Notes: a model not told the origin generated them from the sequence alone. A stretch of DNA of 64,000 bases from Candidatus Zipacnadia bacterium (GCA_029820945.1 JALGUJ010000002.1:47921-111920), one strand, 5' to 3'. Shown: positions 1-9,452, numbered from the stretch's first letter. Translations and numbers: made by a program.

Positions 1-2
1 AG

Positions 3-1268
3 GGCGACGGCTGGGTCGTCACCATGTACAACTTCTCCTGCGCGCGCGAGGAGATCGTTCCGAAGCGCCACGGGACGGCCTGCGTCCATGCCACCTACCC
101 CTACAAGGAGGTTCCATTCCAGATCGTGTGCCGCACCCCGGTGGAGGACGTGCTCGAGTGGTATCGAGACCGGGACGTGAACTGGGGCCTGGTTGACGGT
201 CGCGCCGTGATCTCCGAGACCATGCACGGGGGCGAGATCCGGGTCTACGAGCTGCAGCCCGAGCCGATCGAGCTGCCGGAGCGCACGCGCCACGTCAACT
301 ACGCGCTCAATGCGGCGGTGACCGCCTCCTCGTCGCTGGAGAGCCACCCGCCGGAGAAGGCGGTGGACGGTGACCTGAGCCGGGCAAGCTGCTGGTGGTC
401 GGACACCGATCCGGATCGCCACTACGTCTTCGACATGCCCCAGTGGCTGCAGGTGGACCTCGGCGAGGTGCGCACCATCGATCACGTGTTCCTGCTGCTG
501 CACTGGTGGGAGCAGGAGAGCCTGGAGACGCGGCTGCGCGTGAACAGGTACATTGTAGAGGCATCGGTCGATGGCGAGCAGTGGCAGACGGTCATCGACG
601 AGAGCAGGAACGAGGACAACGCCCGGCGCGAGGGCACCGAGCGCTGGTTCGAGCCGACGGAGGCGCGGTACGTGCGGCTGACGGTTCTGCGCAACTCGTC
701 CTTCGGTGGGGCGCGCGTGGTTGAGATGAAGGTCATGGGGCCGGAGACCGAGCGCTACCAGCCGCAACGGCACAGCATCGTGCCCGACTGGGAGGTCCGG
801 TACCCTGCCGCGATCCGGGCCACCCCCGAGCAGCGAATCACCTGGCTGATGGACCTTGAACCGGCGGAGGTCAAGCCCGGCTGGCTGCCGGCCGGCAAGA
901 CGTGGGAGGAGATGAATGGGCCGATCAAGCTCGTGACCGACGGCTCGGGTGAAGGCCGGGAGTACCCCAAGTCCCTCTACGGGCAGTCGGTGTGCGAGGT
1001 CACCTATCGGCTCGATGGTAAGTACCAGACCTTCGTGGCCGCGGCCGGCATAGGGACGACGCGCGCAAACTGCTCGGTCGAGTTCATCGTGACCGTTGAT
1101 GGCGAGGAGCGGTTCAACAGCGGGACCTATCGGCTGGGCCTTGCCGTCATCCCGGTTGTGGTCGATGTCACCGGCGCGGACGAGCTGAAGCTGACCGTGA
1201 CCGACGCGGGGGATGGGATCACGAACGACTACGCGTGGTGGGGTGAGGCGCGCCTGCTGTCCGAGTAG
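3..1268 (+). CDS. C-terminal part of a secreted protein with discoidin (F5/8C) and NPCBM-like domains (5' partial)
   Basis: The frame is open to the left edge of the window (GDGWVVT precedes the first Met at 24), so the N-terminus lies outside. Counting from Met24, residues 1-80 form a beta-rich segment. Residues about 90-240 are a discoidin/F5-8C domain (NYALNAAVTASSS, EKAVDGD, WLQVDLGEVRTIDHV, RYVRLTV). Residues about 265-414 look like an NPCBM domain (YGQSVCEVTYRL, FVAAAGI, VEFIVTVDGEERF, LKLTVTDAGDG). Both domain types bind carbohydrate in secreted glycosidases, so the missing N-terminal part is probably catalytic; that is inference. It ends about 70 bp before a decayed gene and is not clearly in an operon with it. 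Confidence 0.85.
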   Translation, partial: GDGWVVTMYNFSCAREEIVPKRHGTACVHATYPYKEVPFQIVCRTPVEDVLEWYRDRDVNWGLVDGRAVISETMHGGEIRVYELQPEPIELPERTRHVNYALNAAVTASSSLESHPPEKAVDGDLSRASCWWSDTDPDRHYVFDMPQWLQVDLGEVRTIDHVFLLLHWWEQESLETRLRVNRYIVEASVDGEQWQTVIDESRNEDNARREGTERWFEPTEARYVRLTVLRNSSFGGARVVEMKVMGPETERYQPQRHSIVPDWEVRYPAAIRATPEQRITWLMDLEPAEVKPGWLPAGKTWEEMNGPIKLVTDGSGEGREYPKSLYGQSVCEVTYRLDGKYQTFVAAAGIGTTRANCSVEFIVTVDGEERFNSGTYRLGLAVIPVVVDVTGADELKLTVTDAGDGITNDYAWWGEARLLSE

Positions 1269-1339
1269 GGTGATGGCGCGCCCGAGAGTTCAACCATAGA
1301 TTACCCCAGCATAACAGAGGATTAAGGGCTACGCCGTAG

Positions 1340-2117
1340 TATCGGGGCTGGCACCTTGCGGTGTGCGCCGGGGATGTGGTGGCGTGGTGGGTGGACTGCA
1401 TCGCGATCGTGCCCCGGCGGGAGGGGCCGGGGGAAGCGTCGCGCCCATGGTCGCGCTTCCTGGAGCCGGAGGCCCGCCCGGCTCGATGGGGTCACGGCGG
1501 TGCTGCGCCGCTTGCTGGGGCTGGCCCAGAGCGCCGTGCAGATCTACTACCTCCTCGGGAACCACGACAAGGCCCTGGAGAGCCTCGTGGGCGCGGATCT
1601 GGGCAACATCCACATTCGCAAGCACTGCGTGCACGAAACCGCGGACAGGCGGCGGGTGTTCGTACTCCATAGGGATGCCTACGACCGCTTCGTTATGCGC
1701 TACGAGTGGGTGTCGAGGCTCGCGACACGGGCCTACCACCTCGTGAACGTCCTGAACCACCTGGTCAGTCGGTGCGGCAGGGGGCAGGGGCGGGCCGGGA
1801 ACTTCGACATCTGTCGCTTCGTGCGCGTTCGAGCGAAGCAGTTCGCCGACTACCTGGGACGTTTCGGAGAGGGTGTGACGCAGGAGACGCTGAGGCGCGA
1901 ATGCGAGGCGGTTGTGTGCGGCCACATGCACAAGCCTCGGGTCTCTCAATACGATGGGGTCGAGTACTACAATGCGGGCGACCGGGTCGAGCACTGCACG
2001 GCCATGGTGGAGGACTTCACCGGGCGCGTCGAGTTGATACACTACCCGGCGCATGCGGGGCCTGAGGCCGCGGAGGCGCCAACGGTTCGCTTCGAGGCGC
2101 CTGGTCAGCCGTCGTGA
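1340..2117 (+). pseudogene. Decayed LpxH-like metallophosphoesterase (UDP-2,3-diacylglucosamine pyrophosphatase-like family)
   Basis: The downstream frame (from about 1490 to the TGA at 2115) reads as the C-terminal two thirds of a calcineurin-like phosphoesterase: YYLLGNHD, then VLHRDAYD where the family has HGD, then CGHMHKP and YYNAGDRVEHCTA. About 130 bp upstream, in a different frame (1361 onward), CAGDVVAWWVDCIAI matches the family's second motif (GDxxDxW). The two halves are therefore separated by at least one frameshift. The first metal motif (DxH) and the whole N-terminus are missing; a TAG at 1337 closes that frame upstream. The HGD glycine is Arg here. With motif I lost, motif II mutated and the frame broken, I call it a pseudogene. 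Intact relatives often sit beside glycosyltransferases such as the one that follows. An assembly error could explain the shift but not the missing N-terminus. Confidence 0.75.
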
Positions 2118-2157
2118 ATGACAGGACGCTCACGCGCACCGCGGGAGGACCGGTACC

Positions 2158-3345
2158 TTGAGCATAGGCGCAGCAGCGCAGACGACGCAGGATTCGCAGC
2201 AACGACGACTGGCTTGGGACCAGGAGGTGCAGCCGCTGCGCGTTGCCTTGTTCACCGATACCTACGAACAGACCAACGGAGTTACCCGCACGCTCTCCAG
2301 GCTCCTGCACCACTGCACGGGTCTGGGCTTCACCGTCCACATCTACACCTACGGCCGCGAGGGCGCTGAAGATGTCGGTGATCGCTCGAAGGTATTCAGG
2401 TATGCGCCACTGCTCCCTATCGAGTACTACCCGGACATGCACTTCGACGTGGCGATCGCGAACGCCCGGCTGGCGCGCCGTTTCCGCAGCTACGACTACG
2501 ACGTCGTGCACCTCGCGACCCCCGGCTCGATGGGGCTGATCGGTTATGAGCTGGCACGGCAGCGCGCCCTGCCCCTGCTCGGCTCCTACCACACCCATGT
2601 TGCCGACTACGTGCGGGCGCGGGTGCGGGTGAAGTTCCTGGGCGACCAGTTCGCGGCACTGACGTGGTCGTACCTGCGCTGGTTCTACAACCAGTGCGAG
2701 ATCGTCCTCGCGCCATCCCGGCCGGTCAAGGCCAAGCTCGAGGAGCACCTGCGCGTGCCGGTCGCCCTCTTCCCGCGAGGCGTGGACACCGACGTCTTCC
2801 ACCCCCGCTACGCCGAGCCGCACGAGAAGACGCGGGTGCTCTACGTCGGTCGGCTGGCGGAGGAGAAGAACCTGGAGATGCTGGTGGCGGCCTTCAGGGC
2901 GCTGGACGAGGACGCGGTGCTGCAGATCGTGGGCGACGGGCCCCTGTACTCCGAGCTTCGTGCCCTGGCGGGGGGCAAGGTCCAGGTGCTGGGGCCGAGG
3001 TACGGGGAGGAGCTCAGCCGGGTGTACGCCTCAGCGGATGTGTTCGCCTTCCCCTCCCTGACCGACACCTTCGGCATCGTCGTGCTGGAGGCTATGAGCT
3101 CGGAGCTGCCCGCGGTGGTGATGAATGAGGGGGGCCCGAAGGACATCGTGACCGACGGACATGACGGCTTCGTGGTGTCGGACAGAGAGATGATGACGGA
3201 CCGGCTGCGTCTGCTTATCCGCGATGCCGAGCTGCGGCGGGCCATTGGGAAGCGGGCGCGCCAGACCGCCGAGGCGCGAAGCTGGGACGCGGCATTCGAG
3301 GATCTGCTCGACTCCTACAGGCAGGTTGCCGCGCACGCGACATGA
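2158..3345 (+). CDS. GT4-family glycosyltransferase (GT-B fold, mannosyl/glucosyltransferase-like)
   Basis: A 395-residue protein with the GT-B layout of family GT4. The N-terminal acceptor domain begins LRVALFTDTYEQTNGV, the opening typical of PimB/MgtA-like and diglucosyl-lipid synthases. A central FPRGVDTDVFHP is followed by VLYVGRLAEEKNLEML. The EX7E-type donor site lies in FPSLTDTFGIVVLEAM near residues 300-315. No signal peptide or membrane span, so it is cytosolic or membrane-peripheral. The TTG start at 2158 is chosen because GGGAGGA (2143-2149) lies 8 nt upstream; a GTG at 2227 is the alternative and would begin at the conserved domain edge. It overlaps the next gene by 4 nt (ATGA), implying translational coupling. 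The product is probably a membrane glycolipid or surface glycan; sugar donor and acceptor cannot be read from the sequence. Confidence 0.88.
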   Translation: MSIGAAAQTTQDSQQRRLAWDQEVQPLRVALFTDTYEQTNGVTRTLSRLLHHCTGLGFTVHIYTYGREGAEDVGDRSKVFRYAPLLPIEYYPDMHFDVAIANARLARRFRSYDYDVVHLATPGSMGLIGYELARQRALPLLGSYHTHVADYVRARVRVKFLGDQFAALTWSYLRWFYNQCEIVLAPSRPVKAKLEEHLRVPVALFPRGVDTDVFHPRYAEPHEKTRVLYVGRLAEEKNLEMLVAAFRALDEDAVLQIVGDGPLYSELRALAGGKVQVLGPRYGEELSRVYASADVFAFPSLTDTFGIVVLEAMSSELPAVVMNEGGPKDIVTDGHDGFVVSDREMMTDRLRLLIRDAELRRAIGKRARQTAEARSWDAAFEDLLDSYRQVAAHAT

Positions 3346-4019
3346 TCATACGGCGGTACCGACCCGAGGACCGGCCGAGCATCGAGCGCATCTGTCTGGA
3401 CACGGGGCTGCGAGGACGCCTGTTCGAGATCTTCCGGGACACCGACATCTTCCTCGACATGTGGCTCTCGCCCTACCTCGACTACGAGCCCGAGGGGGCG
3501 CTGGTGGCCGAGGATGACGGGCACGTCTTCGGGTACCTGGTCGGCTCCTTCAGCCCCCGGTTCGCCTGGAATGCCGGCCGGATCATGCTCAGGAACGCGG
3601 CCAGGATGGCGTCGCGCATGCTGGCGGGCCGCTACGCCGACCATCCGCCCAGCGAGCGCTTCGTCAGGTGGTTCCTCTACGACGCAATCCACGACATCCC
3701 CGCGCGCCCTCCCCGCAGCTCCCATCTGCACTTCAACCTCGAGGCGCGCTACCGCGATCACCATTTCCGCACTGGCCCGGCCGGGCAGCTTCTCCGCCGC
3801 TACGAGCAGATGGTCTACGACCACGGCCTGCGATCGTACTATGGGACCGTGTTCACGACGCCGACCCGGCGCCGCCTGCGGCTCTATCGGCACGGCGGCT
3901 TCGAGATCTACGACAGCACCCGCTTCACGCTCTTCCATGACGACGAGGTCTATCTCACCGCCATCGTGAAGTACTACGACGAGGAGCGGGGTGAATGGCC
4001 CCAGTACTCTCGGTCGTGA
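3342..4019 (+). CDS. GNAT-like acyltransferase
   Basis: A 225-residue cytosolic protein that starts MIIRRYRPEDRPSIERI, the usual beginning of a GNAT acetyltransferase. ALVAEDDGHVFGYLVG follows as strands beta-2 to beta-4. The C-terminal half (YYGTVFTTPTRRRLRLYRHGGFEIYDS) matches the part of the fold that ends with the 'Y-GF' segment. The acetyl-CoA loop (RxxGxG/A) is not clear, and the protein is longer than a minimal GNAT, so cofactor binding is unproven. It sits between two glycosyltransferases with a 4-nt overlap upstream and a 25-nt overlap downstream. It probably modifies the same glycan or lipid, for example by N- or O-acylation; that is inferred from position only. Confidence 0.75.
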   Translation: MIIRRYRPEDRPSIERICLDTGLRGRLFEIFRDTDIFLDMWLSPYLDYEPEGALVAEDDGHVFGYLVGSFSPRFAWNAGRIMLRNAARMASRMLAGRYADHPPSERFVRWFLYDAIHDIPARPPRSSHLHFNLEARYRDHHFRTGPAGQLLRRYEQMVYDHGLRSYYGTVFTTPTRRRLRLYRHGGFEIYDSTRFTLFHDDEVYLTAIVKYYDEERGEWPQYSRS

Positions 4020-4684
4020 TACCGGCCCACAACGAGGAGGACTACCTCGCGGAGGGCCTGCGATGTCTGCGGGGGCAGACGCGGCCACCCGACGAGATCG
4101 TGGTCGCCTGCGACGCCTGCACGGACGCCACCTCCGAGGTCGCGGTGGAGCACGGGGCCCGCGCGGTGTGCGTCAACGTGCGGAGTGCGCCGAATGCGCG
4201 CAACGCCGGCGCCGCGGCCGCGAGAGGGGATGTGCTCCTCATCCAGGACGCCGACACGATCGCCTCGCCCAACTACTGTGAGGAGGTCGAACGCGCCGTC
4301 GAGGAGGGCTACACCTTCGGTTCCGCGCGCCTCGTCTCGGAGACCGCACACCTCGTGATGCGAACGCGAGTGTGGGTCATCAACCTGTGGAGCCGCATGG
4401 CCGGGCTGTACGTGGGCGCGGGCATCTGGGTGCGACGGGACGCCTTCCAGGCGGTCGGCGGCTACGACACCTCACTCACCTGGGGCGAGGACGTCGAGCT
4501 GACCGAGCGGCTCTCGAAGATCGGCCGCCAGAAGATGATCCCCAACGCGACGCTGAGCTACTGCGAGCGGCGCTTCCGGGACAACGGCTACCTGCGCGAG
4601 ACCATCGAGCGCAACGCGAAGATGCTCGACTACATCTGGAGCCGCCGCATCCGCAGGAGACACCTGGCGGACCGCAACTCATAG
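3995..4684 (+). CDS. GT2-family glycosyltransferase
   Basis: A 229-residue GT-A enzyme. Its N-terminus, VLSVVIPAHNEEDYLAEGL, is the canonical GT2 nucleotide-sugar loop. The DxD-like metal site is in LLIQDADTIASP (about residues 84-95). GGYDTSLTWGEDVELTERL near residue 160 carries the ED acidic pair expected of the catalytic base region. A hydrophobic stretch around VWVINLWSRMAGLYVGAGIWV may sit at the membrane. The start ATG at 3995 overlaps the end of the acyltransferase gene by 25 nt and is preceded by GAGGAGCGGGGTGA. It is the last gene of this block and is followed within 25 nt by a hairpin terminator. Donor and acceptor are unknown. Confidence 0.88.
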   Translation: MAPVLSVVIPAHNEEDYLAEGLRCLRGQTRPPDEIVVACDACTDATSEVAVEHGARAVCVNVRSAPNARNAGAAAARGDVLLIQDADTIASPNYCEEVERAVEEGYTFGSARLVSETAHLVMRTRVWVINLWSRMAGLYVGAGIWVRRDAFQAVGGYDTSLTWGEDVELTERLSKIGRQKMIPNATLSYCERRFRDNGYLRETIERNAKMLDYIWSRRIRRRHLADRNS

Positions 4685-4706
4685 CCCGCTGAGCGTGCCG
4701 CCCGGC

Positions 4707-4726
4707 CGGCCCGAGAGATCGGGCCG
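4707..4726. terminator. Bidirectional hairpin between convergent genes
   Basis: CGGCCCGA and TCGGGCCG form a perfect 8-bp stem closed by the GNRA-type tetraloop GAGA. It lies in the 58-bp gap between the end of the GT2 gene (+) and the end of the large GH42-like gene (-). There is no T-run on either side, so it is a candidate terminator or 3'-end-protecting structure, not a classic intrinsic terminator. Confidence 0.6.
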
Positions 4727-4742
4727 CCGTGCGCGTACCGCC

Positions 4743-7700
4743 TCACTCCAGCGTCAGCGCCGCCTCGGTGGTCGCTCCGCTGGCGACGTCGCGGAGGACG
4801 AGACGCCACGCCCCGGCCGGGTCATTGAGCGCGAAGGGGATGTCCGCCTCGCCACGACCCGCCTCGCACAGGATGTTCTGCGAGTACTGCCGGTGGGGCG
4901 CATCGCTGCCGGGCGCGTAGACGTCCAGACGGACTACGTGCGTGGATGGGCGCCCGGCGGACACCGCCACCGACGCGGTCACTTCGACTGTCGAGCCTGC
5001 GTCAGCCTCTGCGGGCGCCTGCGCCTCGACGCCGGTGACCTCGTAGGGCAGGAGGGCGTAGACGCGCGGATCGCCGCGCGCAACCGTGGTATCCCACTCC
5101 GCGACGCGGGCCTCGCCGACGCGCTCGCCGGCGCGCAGGTCGTAGACGATGCTCGGCTCGGGCAACGTGACGTGGACCTGCTGCTCGGGCAGTGACGGGG
5201 CCAGGATGTCCTGCGACAGCGCCAGGTAGCGCGCGGGGCCCTCTCCGAAGACCACCTGCTGCATGCACAGCGGCCGGGAGCCATCCGCGCGCGTCACCTC
5301 GGCCGGAGGATGCACGCCGGCGGCCCGCAGCGCGGCGTCCAGCAGATCCAGCAGCGGCCTGTCGCCCTCCGCCATGCGAGCGCTGTTGTACTCGGCCAGC
5401 GATATGTTGAGGGTGATGGCGCGGCCCTCGCCCAGCGCATTGACGACCACGATGGGCGCGCCGCCGGCCTCCGCCAGCGCGGCGCCGGAGGTCACCGCCA
5501 GCCCCGGTTCGAGCGTCTGCACCGCCATCTCGGGCAGGTCGAGTGACTGCCCGCCGATCTCGCCGCTGATGGCTACCGTGCCGGAGCCCGCTTCGCGGGT
5601 AAGCGCCTCCAGGCCCGCCTCGCCCCGCACGCCGAGCACCTCGTCCAGGGCGCGTGCCTGGCGGATGCGGCCCTGGCCGGAGAGCAGGCCGCTGCGGCCG
5701 TCCACGAGCAGCGTGCCCCCCGCCGCGACGAACTCGCGGATGATCTCGGCCTGGGCGTCGGAGATGCAGCTCGCGAGCGGCAGGACGAGGACCCGGTAGT
5801 CATCCGGCGACAGGCCCTGCTCGAGCTGGTCGAAGGAGATGTGGCGGTACTGGTAGCCGAGGTCGCGCATGGCGCGCAGCCACGCGCGGTGCTCGTTCAG
5901 GAAGTTCCCGTCGGGGGCGAAGGGCTGGGTGCCCTCGATCATCTGGCCAACGATTGCGGCGGCGAAGAGGTCGCGCTGGGAGTAGAGCACCGCGATGGGT
6001 GAGTGCCGGCGACCCTCGTGCAGCAGCAGCTTCCCCGGGCCGGAGCCGCACTCGCGAACGGACTCGAACCACCACCGCGCGAAGTTGCTCTGCGACAGGT
6101 CGGGGTTGAAGGGGATGTAGTCGCAGCCCCAGGAGGTCCACCACCAGACCGAGTTGTCGCCGGCCAGCAGGCAGTGCCAGGGGTGGGCGTGCCAGCCCGA
6201 CTCGACGTCGGCGATGCGGTTCCCCCATTTGCCGGAGAGCGCGCCGTCCTGCTTGAAGGAGCGGTACAGCTCGCCCTGCAGCCAGCGGCCGGTGTAGGTC
6301 TGGTTCAGGTCGAGATTACGGGTCAGGGCCTCGAAGTCGTAGCCCGCGCGCCAGGAGTAGCTCAGGAAGCCGTCCCAGCCGACCCTGGCGCCGGGGTCCT
6401 GCGCTCGCACGAACTCCGCGCAGCGCTCGTGGGCCATGGCGAAGGTAGCGTCCATGAAGAGCTTGTGGTCGATCCAGGGCGCGAAGCTCTCCGCCTGCGC
6501 CGCGGCCTCCTCCAGCAGCATGGGGCGCTCGAAGCCGTCGAAGTCCGCGTAGTCCGTGGCCCACTCGGCGTTGAGCGCGGCGATCGTCTCGTAGCGCTCC
6601 TGGAGCCACTCGCGATAGGCGGCGACGGACTCGGGGCGGTGGCAGCACTCGAACTCGCCGCGGAAGAGGTAGTTCTCGTCGCCGAGCGTGTACGCGGCGG
6701 GGCAGTAGGGCGCGGCCTGGCGGCAGGTGGTGGTGAGGGCCTCGCCGAGGCTCTCCCAGTGCTCGGGATCGTGCAGGCACGGCTGGCGGTAGTGCTCCGG
6801 GGTGGACTCACCCGCAATGCGCGTGACGTAGGGAACCAGCCGCAGACCGGAGCGGGCGCTGACGCTGTATTCCCGCGCGGCGCCTCCGTCGCTGTAACCG
6901 CCCATGTGGCAGAGGTCGCAGATGTCGGCGCCCCACTCGTAGCACATCCGGTCGGTGCGCCGCAGCACGGGGTCGCCGCCCGCGTAGGTCCACATCAGGG
7001 CGGTGAAGTCATCGTAGGGGTAGGGCACGGTCATGGTAAAGCGCAGCCGCTCGAACGCGAGTTCCTCGCCGTCGCGCGTCAGCGCGACGTCCAGCACGTG
7101 GCAGGGCGTGAGCGGTCGTGGGAGGTCCAGAGTCGCCGAGGCGGCCTCGTCGCCAGCGCCCACAGTGGTCATCTCGCGCGCCACCACGCGGTCGAACGCG
7201 TCGCGTGCCTCCCACGTGAGGAACGAGTCTGCGCCAATGCCCCGCAGGACGGCCGTGCACTCGACCTCGCCGCCCTCGGGCATATCCACCCAGGGCGGTG
7301 CCGGCTCGTGCGTGACGGTCGAGGGGGAGATGGACAGATCGGTGATCGTCGCGACCTCTCCTCCCAACTGTCCCGCCACCCACGGGAGATGACCGCCCGT
7401 CATGGTGCCCATCGAGATGGTCTCGCCCTCGGCGTTGCGGCCGAGGATGTCCACGAAGCCCCCGCGCCCGCCCGGCCACTCGAGGTCGAGCGCGCCGCCC
7501 GGATCGGGTTGTTGCTCCTTGATGCGCAGCACGCGGCCCAGGTCATCCTGGTAGCGGATGAGCAGCGAGTCCGCGTCCGCTCTGCCCTGCATCTCCCGCC
7601 CCGCCGCCGCCAGCGCCACACGCGCCGCAATCGCGAGACACCGGTCGGTGGCGCCCGCGAGGCCCTCGGAGGCGTCGTTGCGCGGGACCAGCGAGGAGTA

Positions 7701-9281
7701 GGTGTTCAGGTTTACGTTGAGGTGCACTACTCGCCCCTCGCCGTAGCGATAGGCGCGGACCGGTGGCTCTCCGCCGCGGCGGCCGCGGTCAACGTCGCGG
7801 TAGCCGGGGATCTGATCCCACTCCGGGAAGGACTTGAGGATGATCTCAGCGATGCCGGGATCCTCGTTCGCGAACAGCTCCTCCGGCCAGCCGTCGAGCA
7901 CGCTCCCGGCGCCGACGACCATCAGTCCCGCACCTTCCGCGACCCGCTCGGTGATGGCGGTGCGGGCCACGCCGGGGATGGCCACGCCGTGGATGCCGCC
8001 GCACAGGTAGAGCTCGACGCTCTCGTCGGTGGCCAGCTCGGATGCTCGGCGTGCGGCGATGCCCTGAGGTAGCGGGCCGATCCCCGTGGTGGACCGATAC
8101 GGCCAGGTGCGGGCGTTGATGAGCTCGGTGTTGGTATCGAAGTAGAGATGCCGGGCGTCGATCTCCAGGCGCCGGGCCAGCTCCATGGTCTCCCACGCGG
8201 TCCAGCGGCGGCAGAAGATGACGGTGTTGATGGGGTCGCCGGGGATGTCGGCAAGCCACGGGAACTCCAGCGGCTCGGGGTTGGGCCGCCACAGCTCTGC
8301 GGGGCGGTCGAACATGTCCCGCCCCTGGGCCAGGAAGGTCGCAAGGCGCTGCTCGTCCATGGGCATTGCTGGCAGCGGCTCGTCGAGGTCGCCGGCGGCC
8401 ATTCGCCCGATCTGCTCCGCCTCCGCGTCGGCCGAGCGCGCGAAGTACTCGCGCGTGGCCTGGTAGTCGGGAAGCGTCGGGAAGTCGTAGAGGCCCAGGG
8501 CGAAGGAGCCGCCGTCGGCGGGCAGATCGATGGTCGTGTAGATGCCGTAATCGTCCACCGGGACGGTGATGGAGTTGACGGCATCGGGGGTGCCGACCAG
8601 CAGTCCGCAGGAACCGGCCGCAGGCCGGCCCTCCGTCACGTCCTCGTAGAGCACCCAGCGCTCCTGCTCCAGGTCGAGCTCGATGGTCTCGCCGGGCTCG
8701 CGCGTGCCGAGAGCAGTGGTCACCCGGCGCTCGCGTGGCTCCGCGAAGGTCGCGGGGTAGCAGACAAGCTGCATGCGGACCGTCTCGACCGGCTCCGTGG
8801 GCTCGTAGTCGGCGAACATCAGCAGCTTGTCGGAGCCCGTCACCATGGCGAAGCGGAGGCGAGCGCGCACCTTGGGCGTGTCCCAGACGTACTCGACCAT
8901 GCCGTCGGGGCCCGACTGGCGGACCACGCGGAACTCCGCCGGCCGTTCGTGCAGGCTCTCATCGTCGAACGTCCACTTGATGAAGCCCTGCCAGTACCAG
9001 TTCGGGTTCGAGGGCCCGGTCATGCCGATGGTGATGTAGCCCTGCCGCCACTGCCACCAGTTCGAGGTGATCTCTTCGGGCGTCTCGGGGGCCACGATCC
9101 GATCGTAGTTGAGCGTGTAGTTGGCGTTCTCGCTGGCGAGCACCACGGGCTCGATGATGCGTCGGCCCTCCGGTGTTTCCTTGACCTCGCGATCGAGCGG
9201 CGTGACGAATACGGCCGCGTGCAGCGGTGCGGCAGCAATGGCGACGAGCGCGGCGATGATAACGGTTCGCGGTGCGCGCAT
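4743..9281 (-). CDS. Giant secreted GH42-like glycosidase with trimerisation-like and C-terminal beta-sandwich modules
   Basis: A 1512-residue exported protein. The start ATG at 9281 is preceded by GGAGGAGA and opens a signal peptide (RAPRTVIIAALVAIAAAPLHA). The frame extends further upstream without support. Residues about 690-1080 resemble a GH42 TIM barrel: WGADICDLCHMG, the acid-containing TLGDENYLF near 869, and YREWLQERYETIAALNAEWAT, which is the GH42 'WL..RYGT...LN..WGT' stretch. Residues about 1090-1300 resemble the beta-galactosidase trimerisation domain (SPIAVLYSQRDLF, DYRVLVLPLASCISDAQAE, FVAAGGTLLVDGRSG). The last about 130 residues form a module also seen at 43470 and 51053 (PFALNDPAGAWRLVLRD). 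A GATase-like segment lies near 430-520. Beta-galactosidase-type activity is plausible, but the nucleophile was not identified and the substrate is unknown. Confidence 0.88.
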   Translation of the reverse strand: MRAPRTVIIAALVAIAAAPLHAAVFVTPLDREVKETPEGRRIIEPVVLASENANYTLNYDRIVAPETPEEITSNWWQWRQGYITIGMTGPSNPNWYWQGFIKWTFDDESLHERPAEFRVVRQSGPDGMVEYVWDTPKVRARLRFAMVTGSDKLLMFADYEPTEPVETVRMQLVCYPATFAEPRERRVTTALGTREPGETIELDLEQERWVLYEDVTEGRPAAGSCGLLVGTPDAVNSITVPVDDYGIYTTIDLPADGGSFALGLYDFPTLPDYQATREYFARSADAEAEQIGRMAAGDLDEPLPAMPMDEQRLATFLAQGRDMFDRPAELWRPNPEPLEFPWLADIPGDPINTVIFCRRWTAWETMELARRLEIDARHLYFDTNTELINARTWPYRSTTGIGPLPQGIAARRASELATDESVELYLCGGIHGVAIPGVARTAITERVAEGAGLMVVGAGSVLDGWPEELFANEDPGIAEIILKSFPEWDQIPGYRDVDRGRRGGEPPVRAYRYGEGRVVHLNVNLNTYSSLVPRNDASEGLAGATDRCLAIAARVALAAAGREMQGRADADSLLIRYQDDLGRVLRIKEQQPDPGGALDLEWPGGRGGFVDILGRNAEGETISMGTMTGGHLPWVAGQLGGEVATITDLSISPSTVTHEPAPPWVDMPEGGEVECTAVLRGIGADSFLTWEARDAFDRVVAREMTTVGAGDEAASATLDLPRPLTPCHVLDVALTRDGEELAFERLRFTMTVPYPYDDFTALMWTYAGGDPVLRRTDRMCYEWGADICDLCHMGGYSDGGAAREYSVSARSGLRLVPYVTRIAGESTPEHYRQPCLHDPEHWESLGEALTTTCRQAAPYCPAAYTLGDENYLFRGEFECCHRPESVAAYREWLQERYETIAALNAEWATDYADFDGFERPMLLEEAAAQAESFAPWIDHKLFMDATFAMAHERCAEFVRAQDPGARVGWDGFLSYSWRAGYDFEALTRNLDLNQTYTGRWLQGELYRSFKQDGALSGKWGNRIADVESGWHAHPWHCLLAGDNSVWWWTSWGCDYIPFNPDLSQSNFARWWFESVRECGSGPGKLLLHEGRRHSPIAVLYSQRDLFAAAIVGQMIEGTQPFAPDGNFLNEHRAWLRAMRDLGYQYRHISFDQLEQGLSPDDYRVLVLPLASCISDAQAEIIREFVAAGGTLLVDGRSGLLSGQGRIRQARALDEVLGVRGEAGLEALTREAGSGTVAISGEIGGQSLDLPEMAVQTLEPGLAVTSGAALAEAGGAPIVVVNALGEGRAITLNISLAEYNSARMAEGDRPLLDLLDAALRAAGVHPPAEVTRADGSRPLCMQQVVFGEGPARYLALSQDILAPSLPEQQVHVTLPEPSIVYDLRAGERVGEARVAEWDTTVARGDPRVYALLPYEVTGVEAQAPAEADAGSTVEVTASVAVSAGRPSTHVVRLDVYAPGSDAPHRQYSQNILCEAGRGEADIPFALNDPAGAWRLVLRDVASGATTEAALTLE

Positions 9282-9392
9282 CGCGTATCTCCTCCGGTAA
9301 CGGGAATAACGCAGGCAACAGAGCCGACAACGGCCGCTGGAGTCGGCGCCGTGCAGAGGGGTCTCCTCAACGGCCACGGCGCCCCTCCCCGA

Positions 9393-9452
9393 TCCGCGCT
9401 TCGCTCGGACCACCCCTCCCCCTGTCGCGCTCCGCGCGAAGGCGGGAGAGGG
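9393..9452. repeat. Two tandem intergenic hairpins (REP-like)
   Basis: In the 190-bp gap between two minus-strand genes there are two adjacent stem-loops. TCCGCGC-TTC-GCTCGGA (9393-9409) has one mismatch. A nested one follows (9414-9452): an outer CCCTC/GAGGG stem and an inner perfect TCGCGC-TCC-GCGCGA stem. Short direct copies of CCCCTCCCC precede each. This resembles a REP/BIME element or an attenuator between 9473-12859 and 4743-9281. I found no second copy of the pair in the window. Confidence 0.5.

Noticed and set aside
1289..1315. AT-richer patch with TTCAAC and CATAAC as a promoter for the phosphoesterase remnant
   Set aside because: Spacer is 15 bp and both hexamers are poor.
6003..8072. 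689-codon plus-strand frame inside the GH42-like gene
   Set aside because: Shadow of the minus-strand enzyme; composition typical of antisense frames.
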